Below are positions 19,652-28,589 of a stretch of DNA of 64,000 nt, in pieces. A program made the position numbers and the translations under genes. Below the pieces are notes generated by a model. The model worked only from the letters and a program-made list of their open reading frames with translations, was not told the origin of the DNA and did no database searches. Each line of letters begins with the position of its first letter. The first letter of the stretch is position 1. Source of the stretch: Pseudotamlana agarivorans (GTDB lineage Bacteria > Bacteroidota > Bacteroidia > Flavobacteriales > Flavobacteriaceae); NCBI RefSeq assembly GCF_018860245.1, contig NZ_JAHKPD010000007.1, forward strand, positions 141,892 through 205,891, written 5' to 3'.

Positions 19652-20953
19652 TTAGTCTGCTTCTACCGAATCTAAAATCAAATTAAACAACTCCTTAAAC
19701 CCTTCCCATTTTTTATCTTCTGAAAAGGTATAATTATGAAAAACTGGAACAAACTCACCATTTACAGCCTTTATAGTATTGATAAGCTCATTTAACACCT
19801 TCTTTTTATCCAATAACGACCATTGTTTTAAAAGCGCAACATCCATAAGTTGATACGGTATGATTTTTAGCGGGGTCTGCACTTCATAATCCAAATCATA
19901 AAATAAAAAAGGCGTGCATGAACCTGCCCTAAACCCCAAATGATTAAAATACCCCATAGTATAATCCTCCTTAACTTCTAAAGCAATAAGGTTTCTATAG
20001 GTTTCAGGTAAATTAAGCTTAGAGTGAGATTGCCTAGATGCTTCCAAATTGGTATTCAGAATATCTTCCATTTTTTCTTTTTCTCGTTTTAAACGATTAG
20101 CATCATCTAAAGCAAAATATGACACTTTTAATCCCACCTTACAGTAGTCTGCTACATGTTTAATTAAGGAAACAAAATCTTTTTTATTTGGACTAACCCC
20201 TTTATCGTATGTTGACAATTGCCCAATTAGGAAAAAGAAAACAAAATTAGATTTGACATTCTTTTGTCTATTTAACAGGTACTTAAAAGTATCATGAGGA
20301 TCGTGTTTAAATCGCAGTAAAACACCAAATCGCTCATAAAGACTAACAAGTTTAAATTTTGATAAGTCTGAAAGCGCCCCTCCAAAAGTTCTCAATAAGC
20401 CTTTGAGTTTATAATTATAAGGACAAGGCACATCAATAACTGGATTTACAGTATAACTTTTATTAGGAAATTTAAATTTTGGAAATTGCGCTTGTAAAGC
20501 GGCTTTAAATTTATAGGCCCAAATATCCACAACTGGTTGATGTAGAAAACCCTCTTTATAAGCTAAACTTTCTTCGGCAGTAAAACGACCGAATTCATCC
20601 TTAACATGAGGTAAATACTCTTCATAACGCGATAGCATGTAAAAGGAAGCCGCAAAAATATCAAAAGGCATGGCACTTTTATCTCCATTAGGAAAAAAGC
20701 ATTTCGTATTACCCCACTTTTGAATATTAATATCAACATCACTCAACCCTTGTTCAAACAAAATGTCGTGACTTTTAACAAAGAACTCCTTTCCAAGGGC
20801 CTGCTTAGTGTAGGACATTTTTAAACTATCATGAGCAATAAACGCCTCGATTTTTGTGGTAAACTTAACCTCGAAGCCTAAAACCCTGGCACATATATGC
20901 TTAAAAATATAATTTAAACGGGGGGAAATATTATGAGTGTATACTAAAAGCAT
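19652..20953 (-). CDS. Polysaccharide deacetylase-like protein (probably catalytically degenerate)
   Basis: A 433-residue protein with the flavobacterial two-part layout: an N-terminal region (DUF7033-like, with FDIFAASFYMLSRYEEYLP near 97-115) and a NodB-like domain. From memory, the family has a TIDVDNAY-type segment and a GIHPSY-type segment carrying metal ligands. Here they read VIDVPCPYNY (Asp174 kept, second Asp replaced by Pro) and GLKVSYF (His lost, residues 274-280). GFRAGSCTPFLFYDL is intact. So it may bind but not hydrolyse a glycan. It overlaps the radC stop codon by 1 bp, so the two are probably co-transcribed. Confidence 0.7.
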   Translation of the reverse strand: MLLVYTHNISPRLNYIFKHICARVLGFEVKFTTKIEAFIAHDSLKMSYTKQALGKEFFVKSHDILFEQGLSDVDINIQKWGNTKCFFPNGDKSAMPFDIFAASFYMLSRYEEYLPHVKDEFGRFTAEESLAYKEGFLHQPVVDIWAYKFKAALQAQFPKFKFPNKSYTVNPVIDVPCPYNYKLKGLLRTFGGALSDLSKFKLVSLYERFGVLLRFKHDPHDTFKYLLNRQKNVKSNFVFFFLIGQLSTYDKGVSPNKKDFVSLIKHVADYCKVGLKVSYFALDDANRLKREKEKMEDILNTNLEASRQSHSKLNLPETYRNLIALEVKEDYTMGYFNHLGFRAGSCTPFLFYDLDYEVQTPLKIIPYQLMDVALLKQWSLLDKKKVLNELINTIKAVNGEFVPVFHNYTFSEDKKWEGFKELFNLILDSVEAD

Positions 20954-21651
20954 TATAGGAAGGTTTCATCAGCAAAACTAAAATATGCCTTTTCTGTTAT
21001 TATTAAATGGTCTAAGACTTTAATATCTAAACTCTGAGCCGCAACTTTTAATTTTTGAGTAATTTGTTTATCGGCTTCACTAGGGATTAATGTTCCTGAA
21101 GGATGGTTATGTGCTAAAATTAAGCCCGTAGCACCAACTTCTAATGCCGTTTTTAATACCAAACGTACATCTACTAAAGTTCCCGTAATGCCCCCTTTAC
21201 TTAATTGATTTTGTTGTATAACCTTATTCGAATTATTCAAATAAATAATCCAAAATTCTTCATGCTCCAACTCCCCTATTATAGGTTGCATCAACTCGAA
21301 AACAGACTTACTTGATGTTATTTTTTTTCGGTCAAGAGCCTCTTCTCCTCGGCGTCTTCTCCCTAACTCTAGTGCTGCTAAGATCGTAATGGCTTTTGCT
21401 TCACCAATGCCTTTAAAAGCCATAAGTTGCTTTATAGACAACTTACCTAAGGCACTTAAGTTATTGTTTGTACTCGCTAAAATGCGCTTACATAAAGCCA
21501 CCGCACTTTCATCTCGATTACCCGAACCTATTAAAATAGCCACCAGCTCGGCATCGCTTAAAGCCATTTTACCCTTAATCAATAATTTTTCTCGAGGTTG
21601 GTCGTCTTGGCTCCAATGTTTAATGGAAAAGGAGGCGGCTTTTTCTTGCAT
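20953..21651 (-). CDS. radC: RadC-family JAB-domain protein
   Basis: A 232-residue RadC. An N-terminal helix-hairpin-helix region (LSIKQLMAFKGIGEAKAITILAA, about 71-93; quoted in part: FKGIGEAKA) is followed by a JAMM/MPN-like domain with the metal motif ILAHNHPSGTLIPSEAD. Despite its name, a role in DNA repair is doubtful; the JAMM domain suggests a metal-dependent hydrolase. First gene of a two-gene unit with the deacetylase-like gene. A promoter with TTG, 20 bp and TATATTTA lies just upstream. Confidence 0.92.
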   Translation of the reverse strand: MQEKAASFSIKHWSQDDQPREKLLIKGKMALSDAELVAILIGSGNRDESAVALCKRILASTNNNLSALGKLSIKQLMAFKGIGEAKAITILAALELGRRRRGEEALDRKKITSSKSVFELMQPIIGELEHEEFWIIYLNNSNKVIQQNQLSKGGITGTLVDVRLVLKTALEVGATGLILAHNHPSGTLIPSEADKQITQKLKVAAQSLDIKVLDHLIITEKAYFSFADETFL

Positions 21652-21655
21652 CTGA

Positions 21656-21686
21656 TAAATATAAATATTGTAAATTTATAAATCAA
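21656..21686 (-). promoter_or_regulatory. Predicted radC promoter
   Basis: On the minus strand TTG (21684-21686), 20 bp, then TATATTTA (21656-21663), a 7-of-8 match to TAnnTTTG. It is placed a few bases before the radC ATG, which would leave almost no 5' leader. Confidence 0.4.
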
Positions 21687-21759
21687 CAAACGTGAATTTT
21701 AAATCACGATTAAGTTGAATCCTTTTAAAATTTGCATTAGAAACTAAAACCGATTTCCT

Positions 21760-22647
21760 ATGAAACCACTAAAAAAAGAAGATTTAAATCAAGATGTTTA
21801 CGATTTATACGATGACTACGCACACAATAAAATAAACCGTCGTCAATTTGTAGAAAAATTGTCCTTGTTTGCCATTGGTGGTTTAACGGTTTCATCGCTT
21901 CTAAGTTTTGTTTCTCCAAATTATAAAGACAACCTACTAATTGCCCCCAACGACCCTAAGTTAGACTCTGATTACATCCATTACAATTCACCAAAAGGAG
22001 GTGGTAGTATTAAGGGATTGCTTTCTACACCTAAAGGCACTAAGAAAAAATTACCAGGAGTTATCGTAGTTCATGAAAATCGTGGCCTGAACCCTTACAT
22101 TGAAGATGTTGGAAGACGCACTGCTATTGAAGGTTTTATTTCGTTGGCTCCAGACGCGCTAACACCACTAGGAGGATACCCTGGAAATGACGATGACGGT
22201 AGAGCCATGCAAAAAAAACGGGGCAAAAAAGAAATGCTTGAGGACTTTATTGCTGCTTACAACTATTTAAAGGAGCATGAATATTGCGATGGTAATATTG
22301 GCGTTGTTGGCTTTTGCTTTGGTGGCTGGATATCTAATATGATGGCTGTAGAAGTACCAACGTTAAAAGCAGCAGTTCCCTTTTATGGTGGGCAACCTTC
22401 CGACGCGCAAACTGCCAAAATTAAGTCGCCGCTCCTTTTACAATTTGGTGAACTAGACACCCGAGTAAATGCGGGCTGGCCAGATTACGAGGCTTCTTTA
22501 AAGAAATATAACAAAAACTACCAAGCCTATATTTACCCCGGAGCCAATCATGGGTTTCATAATAATACCACTCCAAGATACGATGAAGCCGCTGCAACTT
22601 TAGCATGGGATAGAACCATTTCATTTTTCAAAAAACACCTAGTTTAA
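21760..22647 (+). CDS. Dienelactone hydrolase-family protein with Tat-type signal
   Basis: A 295-residue alpha/beta hydrolase. A twin-arginine motif NRRQFVEKLSLFAIGG (Arg27-Arg28) precedes a hydrophobic stretch, so folded export by Tat is likely. The catalytic triad fits dienelactone hydrolases: nucleophile Cys186 in GFCFGG, Asp233 in GELDTRV and His264 in GANHGFHN. The family hydrolyses enol-lactones, but many homologues have unknown ester substrates. It is a single gene, 99 bp upstream of the MscS gene. Confidence 0.87.
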   Translation: MKPLKKEDLNQDVYDLYDDYAHNKINRRQFVEKLSLFAIGGLTVSSLLSFVSPNYKDNLLIAPNDPKLDSDYIHYNSPKGGGSIKGLLSTPKGTKKKLPGVIVVHENRGLNPYIEDVGRRTAIEGFISLAPDALTPLGGYPGNDDDGRAMQKKRGKKEMLEDFIAAYNYLKEHEYCDGNIGVVGFCFGGWISNMMAVEVPTLKAAVPFYGGQPSDAQTAKIKSPLLLQFGELDTRVNAGWPDYEASLKKYNKNYQAYIYPGANHGFHNNTTPRYDEAAATLAWDRTISFFKKHLV

Positions 22648-22715
22648 CCTTATCAAAACCTTATTTTATAAGCATTTTTAATTAACTATAATATCCCAGA
22701 CATGGCACAAAATAC

Positions 22716-22723
22716 TATCTTTG
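22716..22723 (+). promoter_or_regulatory. Predicted -7 box of the mscS-like gene
   Basis: TATCTTTG matches TAnnTTTG exactly. It lies inside a possible N-terminal extension that begins at the ATG at 22702, so it supports the downstream start at 22747. Confidence 0.5.
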
Positions 22724-22746
22724 TGCCACTAATTTTAGCCAAAAAA

Positions 22747-25371
22747 ATGAATCTTAAGCATTTTATATCATTATTCTTTATTTGCATTATCTGCCTGTTT
22801 AATTCTTATAAAACAAACGCTCAAGACCTAATACCTCAAGCAGAAAGCGTAGAAGAAAAGGAGGTAGACTCCACGCAAGTTCAGCCAGAAGCAATTCCTC
22901 TTATCAATATAGTACGCCAAATTAAGGAAACCAATAAGAACATTAAGACGATCCAAAGGAAAATTAAAATTCCTGCGGACATTAGGAAAATCGATTCACT
23001 TCTCCATACTTACTCCGAATTTCTAAAAATAGAAGGTAAGCGTACAGAGCACTTTATGAAGGCCAACCCTAATGGTCAAAAAGTGGACAATACTATGGTA
23101 ACATGGACCGGATATTCATCTTATTTATCGGGGTGGATGGCCAAAGTTAATGATCAAGAAGAGCGAAACTCTATCCTTATCGAGGATATTCTTTTAAAAG
23201 ACAAAATATGGAAATTAAGCTATCAAAACGCCATTAAAAGGCAAGTGCCTATAGAAGTTCTAGAAGGTATAAAAAACACTTTAAATGAAGTTGAAATCAC
23301 TAAAAACACCATTTTAGAAAACAACAATTATTATTTAAAACTTGAAAATAAACTTAGTGAGCAAACCAATTATATTGAAGATATAACAAGTGAATTATTA
23401 GCATTAAAAAATTCTGATGTCTATCAGCTTTTACACAAACGTCATCCTTCCATTTGGAAAACATCCTTTACAAAGTCTGAAACAGATATTGCAGAAAAGG
23501 AAGAAATTGACTCTTTAAATACTCAATCTGATAAAATCCCTAATCTAGGAACCAACTACATAAGTAGCGTGATACCATTTTTAATTTTCATAGCTATTTT
23601 TGCTTTCACCCTTAGATATTTTAAACGAGGATTTTTAAAATACCCATATGAAGATAAGGATGAAACCATAATTGTTGCTAAGAATATCATTCTCAACCAA
23701 ACCTATTTATGTGTACTCTTTCTATCTTTTTTGTTTGCTGAAATATTCTTGTCAAATCTCCCTAGATTATTTAAAGACAGCTTAACACTTTTAACACTTC
23801 TAACGGCTATTCCTTTGCTTACACCAATAATGTCTGAGAAGTTTAAAAAGATCTTATATTTTGTCACCCTATTTTACATCTTAGACACCGCAAAAACTTA
23901 TTTCTGGTATTCTTCTTTAGGTTATAGGTTATACATTTTAACAGAATCTATAATCGTTATTGCCATTTTATACCACTTTACCTCGCCTTATATAAAAACG
24001 TTAAAATCGCTTGAAAAAGGCTTTGGTAAATTACTATTCCGCTTAGTTCCTGCGGTTTACATTTTAACCATTATTTCTATAATTTCAAACATATTTGGCT
24101 ATACAAACTTAACGGATATCACCTTAAAAATAAGCACTCAAGGCTCTCTAATCACCATGCTATTTTATACAATAGCGTTAATAATAAATGGTATTGCAAT
24201 TAGTATTATCCACCGCCATTTTACTGTAAAACACACCTATAATGCCGTTGAACGCAAAAGCATAGAAATTAAAGTACTAAAACGGATTCGTATTATGATG
24301 TATATCCTTTGGGGTATATTCTTTTTAGGAATGATAGAGCTATTAAGACCTACTTTAACTTTCCTAGGTGATATTTTATCGGAGCCCTATAAAATGGGCA
24401 GTCTCACCTTTACGCTAGGCGCCATTGTAAGTTTTAGTTTTACTTTGTTTGTTGCGTTTTCTTTAACCAAACTTGTTTCCTTTTTAATAAATGATGGCGA
24501 TGGGATATTAAGATTTTTAAAATTACCCAAAGGCATCCCAGCCGCTATATCATTAGTAATTCGTTATTTTATTATAGGGTTTGGTACAATATTAGCACTT
24601 TCTGCATTAGGCATAGATTTAAGTAAATTTAACCTAATGGCTGGTGCTTTAGGTGTTGGTATTGGTTTTGGTTTACAAAATATTGTTTCCAACTTTATTT
24701 CAGGATTAATTCTGGTTTTCGAACGCCCCATATTACCTGGGGATACCGTTGAAGTGAATAATCTGTTGGGTACCGTTTCCCGTATTGGGATTAGAGCATC
24801 AAACATTAGTACCTTTGATGGTTCTGAAGTTGTGGTCCCTAACAACAACCTTATTTCTAACGACCTAATTAACTGGACACTATCAAATAACACCAAGCGA
24901 ATTGAAATTTTAATTGGCACCACTTATGACTCAGACCCAAATCAAATTTTAAAAATCCTTACTGAAGTGGCTTTAGAATGTGATTTTCTTTTAAAAGACC
25001 CAGCACCACGCGCGCTTTTTAATGATTTTGGAGATAGTTCTTTAAACTTCAGATTGCTTTTTTGGGTGCATTATGAGTTAGGCCTGCAAGCAAAAAGCGA
25101 CATCTCAATTGGCATTTACAACCGTTTTAAAGAAGAAGGCATTGAAATCCCGTTCCCACAACGCGATCTTAATCTCAGAAATGTTCCTGAATCTTTTAAC
25201 CTTATTCCACCACAAAACACAACGGAAACACCCGTTGACCTAGCAAAAACAGACAACGAAAAGGAAGACGTTGAAGCCTTAGACAAAAACTTAAAACGCC
25301 CCATTATAGAACCTATAAAAACAGATATTGATTCTGATGGATCAGACAGTGATGGCGATGGTGCGAAATAA
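22747..25371 (+). CDS. Large mechanosensitive ion channel of the MscS family
   Basis: About 874 residues from the ATG at 22747, which gives a signal peptide (MNLKHFISLFFICIICLF...ACQ-less, ending near TNAQ). A periplasmic helical region (about 30-250) is followed by roughly ten or eleven membrane segments. The MscS pore and beta domain is last: MAGALGVGIGFGLQNIVSNFISG, then ERPILPGDTVEVNNLLGTVSRIGIR and VVVPNNNLISNDLINWTLS (each quoted in part of a continuous conserved block). The channel opens on membrane tension during osmotic downshock. The tail ends in an acidic run DSDGSDSDGDGAK. A bidirectional terminator follows. Confidence 0.9.
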   Translation: MNLKHFISLFFICIICLFNSYKTNAQDLIPQAESVEEKEVDSTQVQPEAIPLINIVRQIKETNKNIKTIQRKIKIPADIRKIDSLLHTYSEFLKIEGKRTEHFMKANPNGQKVDNTMVTWTGYSSYLSGWMAKVNDQEERNSILIEDILLKDKIWKLSYQNAIKRQVPIEVLEGIKNTLNEVEITKNTILENNNYYLKLENKLSEQTNYIEDITSELLALKNSDVYQLLHKRHPSIWKTSFTKSETDIAEKEEIDSLNTQSDKIPNLGTNYISSVIPFLIFIAIFAFTLRYFKRGFLKYPYEDKDETIIVAKNIILNQTYLCVLFLSFLFAEIFLSNLPRLFKDSLTLLTLLTAIPLLTPIMSEKFKKILYFVTLFYILDTAKTYFWYSSLGYRLYILTESIIVIAILYHFTSPYIKTLKSLEKGFGKLLFRLVPAVYILTIISIISNIFGYTNLTDITLKISTQGSLITMLFYTIALIINGIAISIIHRHFTVKHTYNAVERKSIEIKVLKRIRIMMYILWGIFFLGMIELLRPTLTFLGDILSEPYKMGSLTFTLGAIVSFSFTLFVAFSLTKLVSFLINDGDGILRFLKLPKGIPAAISLVIRYFIIGFGTILALSALGIDLSKFNLMAGALGVGIGFGLQNIVSNFISGLILVFERPILPGDTVEVNNLLGTVSRIGIRASNISTFDGSEVVVPNNNLISNDLINWTLSNNTKRIEILIGTTYDSDPNQILKILTEVALECDFLLKDPAPRALFNDFGDSSLNFRLLFWVHYELGLQAKSDISIGIYNRFKEEGIEIPFPQRDLNLRNVPESFNLIPPQNTTETPVDLAKTDNEKEDVEALDKNLKRPIIEPIKTDIDSDGSDSDGDGAK

Positions 25372-25395
25372 ACCAGTGTCTAGAATAAAAATATA

Positions 25396-25427
25396 AAAGC
25401 GTTAAGATTTAAAACTTAACGCTTTTT
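25396..25427. terminator. Bidirectional intrinsic terminator between mscS-like gene and cupin gene
   Basis: An 11-bp perfect stem AAAGCGTTAAG, loop ATTTAAAA, CTTAACGCTTT, with T runs on both outer sides. It can serve the plus-strand channel gene and the minus-strand mpl/cupin unit, which converge here. Confidence 0.85.
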
Positions 25428-25461
25428 TATTTTAGATTATTTTGAATTTGGATCAATCAAT

Positions 25462-25818
25462 CTAAAAAGATTTTAATTCCATATCATCAAATCGATCTCC
25501 ACGAGTTGTTGGCTCTGAAATTACAATAAACTCTAAAATTACCGATTGATCATTTCGAATGCAATGCTTAGTTTTGGGTGGAATATGAATACCTTCTCCT
25601 TAGCCTATCTCAAAGATTTTACCATCGATTTCAAAAGTTGCTTTTCCTCTTAATATCCTAAAAAATTGTTGCGACAAGTTGTGGTAGTGTCTTTTTTCTT
25701 GAGTTTTGGGAGGCATCAGCTCCTCTATCACACTTAAAGTTTGAGATGTCACCAAATGCCATCCGCTACAACCATCTCCCCATGAATAATGCGGGCTATT
25801 TTCTTTTGATTTTTTCAC
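25462..25818 (-). pseudogene. Cupin-domain gene interrupted by an in-frame stop codon
   Basis: The minus strand from 25818 codes for a cupin: metal-binding HYHNLSQQFFRILRG and then FEIDGKIFEIG. At that point a TAA stop (25600-25602) falls in frame. Past it the same frame continues with GEGIHIPPKTKHCIRND and ends naturally at a TAG at 25462-25464, giving 119 codons in all. The second cupin motif (IHIPPKTKH) is therefore intact but separated from the first by a single stop codon. This is best read as a recent nonsense mutation, or a sequencing error. Translation would stop after 72 residues. It lies 15 bp downstream of mpl. Confidence 0.85.
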
Positions 25819-25833
25819 TTTTACCTCAACAAC

Positions 25834-27189
25834 TTATTTCATCAAAGGCTTCACTTCATTAAAATCTAAACCACCGTAATTCCCAGAACTCATTAATAGC
25901 AATGCCTTGTTCTCAAATTCTTGAGCGAACAAGAAGTTCTTGAAATCTTCTGGGTTCGTATAAATAATTAAGCCATCTCGTTTAAACGCTTCGGCAATTT
26001 GATCGTGAGTAATATTTTCTAATTTTTTTATTTCAACAGCATTGGGAGAATAGAAAACCACCGCCACATCTGCAGCATCCAGAGCGCCTTTGTATTCTTT
26101 TAAAAACTCAGCATTTAGACTACTATAAGTATGTAACTCCAAACACGCTACTAATGTTTTGTTTTTATATTGTTCTTTTACTGCTTGCGTTGTCGCCTCC
26201 ACTTTACTTGGTGAATGCGCAAAATCTTTATAAGCCACACTGGTTTTCCCTTCAGCTATTTTTTCTAAACGCTTACTAGCACCCTTAAATGTAGCAATGG
26301 CCTCATAGAAATCATCTTCATCAATTCCCATATGCTGGCAAATCCATTTGGCACCCGCCAGGTTATTCAAATTATGTTTTCCAAAAACCTCGATTGGTAA
26401 ATCACCTTCGGAAGTTTCTAAAATAGTTTCACCATCTTGAACGGTATATTCTGGCGTTTGATAGGCGATTTTCCGAATAGGATTTGTACTTTCTTCAACC
26501 ACACGCTTTACTTCTGGATCTTCTTCGTTGTAATTAATGTTACCACCACTTACAATAGAATCTACAAAAATGCGAAACTGCTCGACGTAATTATCATAAG
26601 TAGGGAACACATTAATATGATCCCATGCGATACCACTCAATAACGCAATATTTGGTTTGTACAGATGAAATTTAGGACGCCTATCTATGGGCGAACTCAA
26701 ATACTCATCACCCTCTAAAACTATAAAATCATTTTCTTCTGTAAGTTTAACCATGACATCAAAACCTTCCAACTGCGCACCAACCATATAATCGACATCG
26801 CGATCGTGATAATGCATTACGTGTAATATCATAGAGGTTATGGTTGTTTTTCCGTGACTTCCACCAATAACCACTCTGGTTTTATGTTTAGATTGCTCGT
26901 ACAGAAATTCAGGATAGCTATATATTTTAAGCCCCAATTCTTGTGCTTTTAACAACTCAGGATTATCGGCTTGCGCATGCATACCCAAAACGATAGCATC
27001 TAAATTATTGGTTATTTTTTCTGGAAACCAACCAATACCTTCAGGCAACAAACCTTTGGCTTCTAATCGCGATTTTGATGGCTCAAATAATGAGTCATCA
27101 CTTCCTGTAACTTGATATCCTTTATTATGTAATGCAATGGCCAAATTGTGCATAGCTGCACCGCCAATGGCTATAAAATGTACGTTCAT
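25834..27189 (-). CDS. mpl: UDP-N-acetylmuramate:L-Ala-gamma-D-Glu-meso-DAP ligase (Mpl-type)
   Basis: A 451-residue Mur ligase. It has the N-terminal Rossmann region VHFIAIGGAAMHNLAIAL, the ATP-binding P-loop VIGGSHGKTTITSM (about 107-120), the central LEGDEYLSSP, the segment LSGIAWDHINVFP, and a C-terminal Mur domain with ACLELHTYSSLN. In Mpl enzymes the murein tripeptide is recycled by direct ligation to UDP-MurNAc. MurC is about the same size, so the name rests on overall resemblance (SGDDS-type TGSDDSLFEPSK start). It is led by its own promoter and probably reads into the broken cupin gene. Confidence 0.9.
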   Translation of the reverse strand: MNVHFIAIGGAAMHNLAIALHNKGYQVTGSDDSLFEPSKSRLEAKGLLPEGIGWFPEKITNNLDAIVLGMHAQADNPELLKAQELGLKIYSYPEFLYEQSKHKTRVVIGGSHGKTTITSMILHVMHYHDRDVDYMVGAQLEGFDVMVKLTEENDFIVLEGDEYLSSPIDRRPKFHLYKPNIALLSGIAWDHINVFPTYDNYVEQFRIFVDSIVSGGNINYNEEDPEVKRVVEESTNPIRKIAYQTPEYTVQDGETILETSEGDLPIEVFGKHNLNNLAGAKWICQHMGIDEDDFYEAIATFKGASKRLEKIAEGKTSVAYKDFAHSPSKVEATTQAVKEQYKNKTLVACLELHTYSSLNAEFLKEYKGALDAADVAVVFYSPNAVEIKKLENITHDQIAEAFKRDGLIIYTNPEDFKNFLFAQEFENKALLLMSSGNYGGLDFNEVKPLMK

Positions 27190-27208
27190 GTTGAAATTTT
27201 GAATGTAT

Positions 27209-27240
27209 CAAATATAGTTTTTTCGTTACGAATTCTCGAA
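27209..27240 (-). promoter_or_regulatory. Predicted mpl promoter
   Basis: On the minus strand TTCG (27237-27240), 20 bp, then TATATTTG (27209-27216), an exact -7 match. The box ends about 20 bp before the mpl ATG. The 230-bp stretch between the TPR gene and mpl otherwise shows no convincing gene. Confidence 0.5.
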
Positions 27241-27419
27241 GGAATTATACTGAAATTACTATTAAAACCTGTTAATTTATAATGCCAAAATTGATAAAAT
27301 TTAGGTTTAAAAGCACCTAACAAGGCAGTAAAATCTATTCTACCTCTACTAATTTCATAAAGAATGCCCGCGCTAGTGATTGCAGTGGATAGCTTTTTGC
27401 CAGCGGATGCTCCCAAAAT

Positions 27420-28370
27420 TCATAGGTCTAAAATCTCAGCTTTTTCAGCTTGAAATTTTTCTTCCTTCGGAAACTCCTTTAATGCCAAATTTATGTGCTT
27501 TAAGGCCTGGTTTTTATCGTTCTGGTAACTATAAATTTGAGATAAACGATAATGTGCCCAGGCTTTTGGAACTTGATCTTTTTCAGTAAAATATTTAAGA
27601 TACAGATTTAAATTAATTTTACCATTTTCCAACTGAATTCTATATTTTGCACTCAAACGCCCTATTTGATAACGCACGCTATTCTCCTGAAGATTTTGCT
27701 GCGCCTCTTGTAGTGTTTCTATCGCTTTCTTTGGCAGATCTACCTGCTCATAAAGCGTCATAAGTTTCATGTAACAGGTTAATGACCCTCCCTCTTTTAT
27801 AGCTTTGATATAATAGGCTTCAGCCTCCTCAAAATCGTCATCATACGCATAAATAAACCCCTTGGCTAAGTAGCCATCAACTTTAGAAAGTGTTTCGAGT
27901 TCTTGAGCGTATCGCAATGCCTCTAACTTACTTCCTCCAAGGATACCAGGCAAATTCATATATAAATGAACCAAAGCCCAACGCGCATCGATATGTTTGC
28001 TATCCAAAGCGACAGCCTTAAGAAATGCCGACTCAATATCGTTAACTAAAGTCATGCCTTTAAGCCTATTCTCTAAAGCCTTCATACTTAAAAAGGCGCC
28101 GTAATTATAATAATAATCGGCATTGAACTTTTCTTTATCAACAACTATTTCGTAAATATTTATAGCCTCATCCCACCTTTTTTGATACCCATAGGTATCG
28201 CCTAAAAGCGCTTTTGCCTTTACATTATTTGGATTATTTTTCAAATAATTTGATAGAAAAAGTTCGGCCTGTCGGTACTGTTTTTTTTGAATTAAGGTAT
28301 CAATATTAGAAAAATTGCCTTGAGAAAAACTAAAGAGTGGTAAAAGAGTAAAAAGCCAAATTTTAATCAT
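27420..28370 (-). CDS. Secreted TPR-repeat protein
   Basis: A 316-residue protein with a short Sec signal (MIKIWLFTLLPLFSFSQ). The rest is helical and shows tetratricopeptide repeats, for example about residues 28-60 (QYRQAELFLSNYLKNNPNN) and 60-92 (KALLGDTYGYQKRWDEAI), with further units to about 300. Such proteins act as protein-interaction scaffolds. It lies upstream of mpl in the same direction but is separated by 230 bp, so coupling is uncertain. A -7 box TACATTTG is found 20 bp upstream of its ATG. Confidence 0.75.
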   Translation of the reverse strand: MIKIWLFTLLPLFSFSQGNFSNIDTLIQKKQYRQAELFLSNYLKNNPNNVKAKALLGDTYGYQKRWDEAINIYEIVVDKEKFNADYYYNYGAFLSMKALENRLKGMTLVNDIESAFLKAVALDSKHIDARWALVHLYMNLPGILGGSKLEALRYAQELETLSKVDGYLAKGFIYAYDDDFEEAEAYYIKAIKEGGSLTCYMKLMTLYEQVDLPKKAIETLQEAQQNLQENSVRYQIGRLSAKYRIQLENGKINLNLYLKYFTEKDQVPKAWAHYRLSQIYSYQNDKNQALKHINLALKEFPKEEKFQAEKAEILDL

Positions 28371-28389
28371 TTAAAAAAACTATTTATAA

Positions 28390-28397
28390 CAAATGTA
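28390..28397 (-). promoter_or_regulatory. Predicted -7 box of the TPR gene
   Basis: The minus strand reads TACATTTG, an exact TAnnTTTG match 20 bp upstream of the ATG. No good -33 element is visible. The 219-bp divergent space up to 28589 holds nothing else I can identify. Confidence 0.45.
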
Positions 28398-28589
28398 AAC
28401 TTAATTTACGAAGTATGAATTTATTGGATTGAGCTTAGTAAATTAGCACCTTCATGCCTGTTTTTTATTTACAAAATGATTAACTTACCTGATTAAACAT
28501 GAGGACTCTCAAATGATTGTTTTTTTGGAACAGATTTTGAGACCAACTAAACCACAAATAAAATAGACCCCGACACAAACTCAGTATAT

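Noticed and set aside
27186-27416. Minus-strand frame of 76 codons between the TPR gene and mpl
   Set aside because: It has only a TTG start, no motif, and contains the mpl promoter. Listed as a weak finding rather than a gene.
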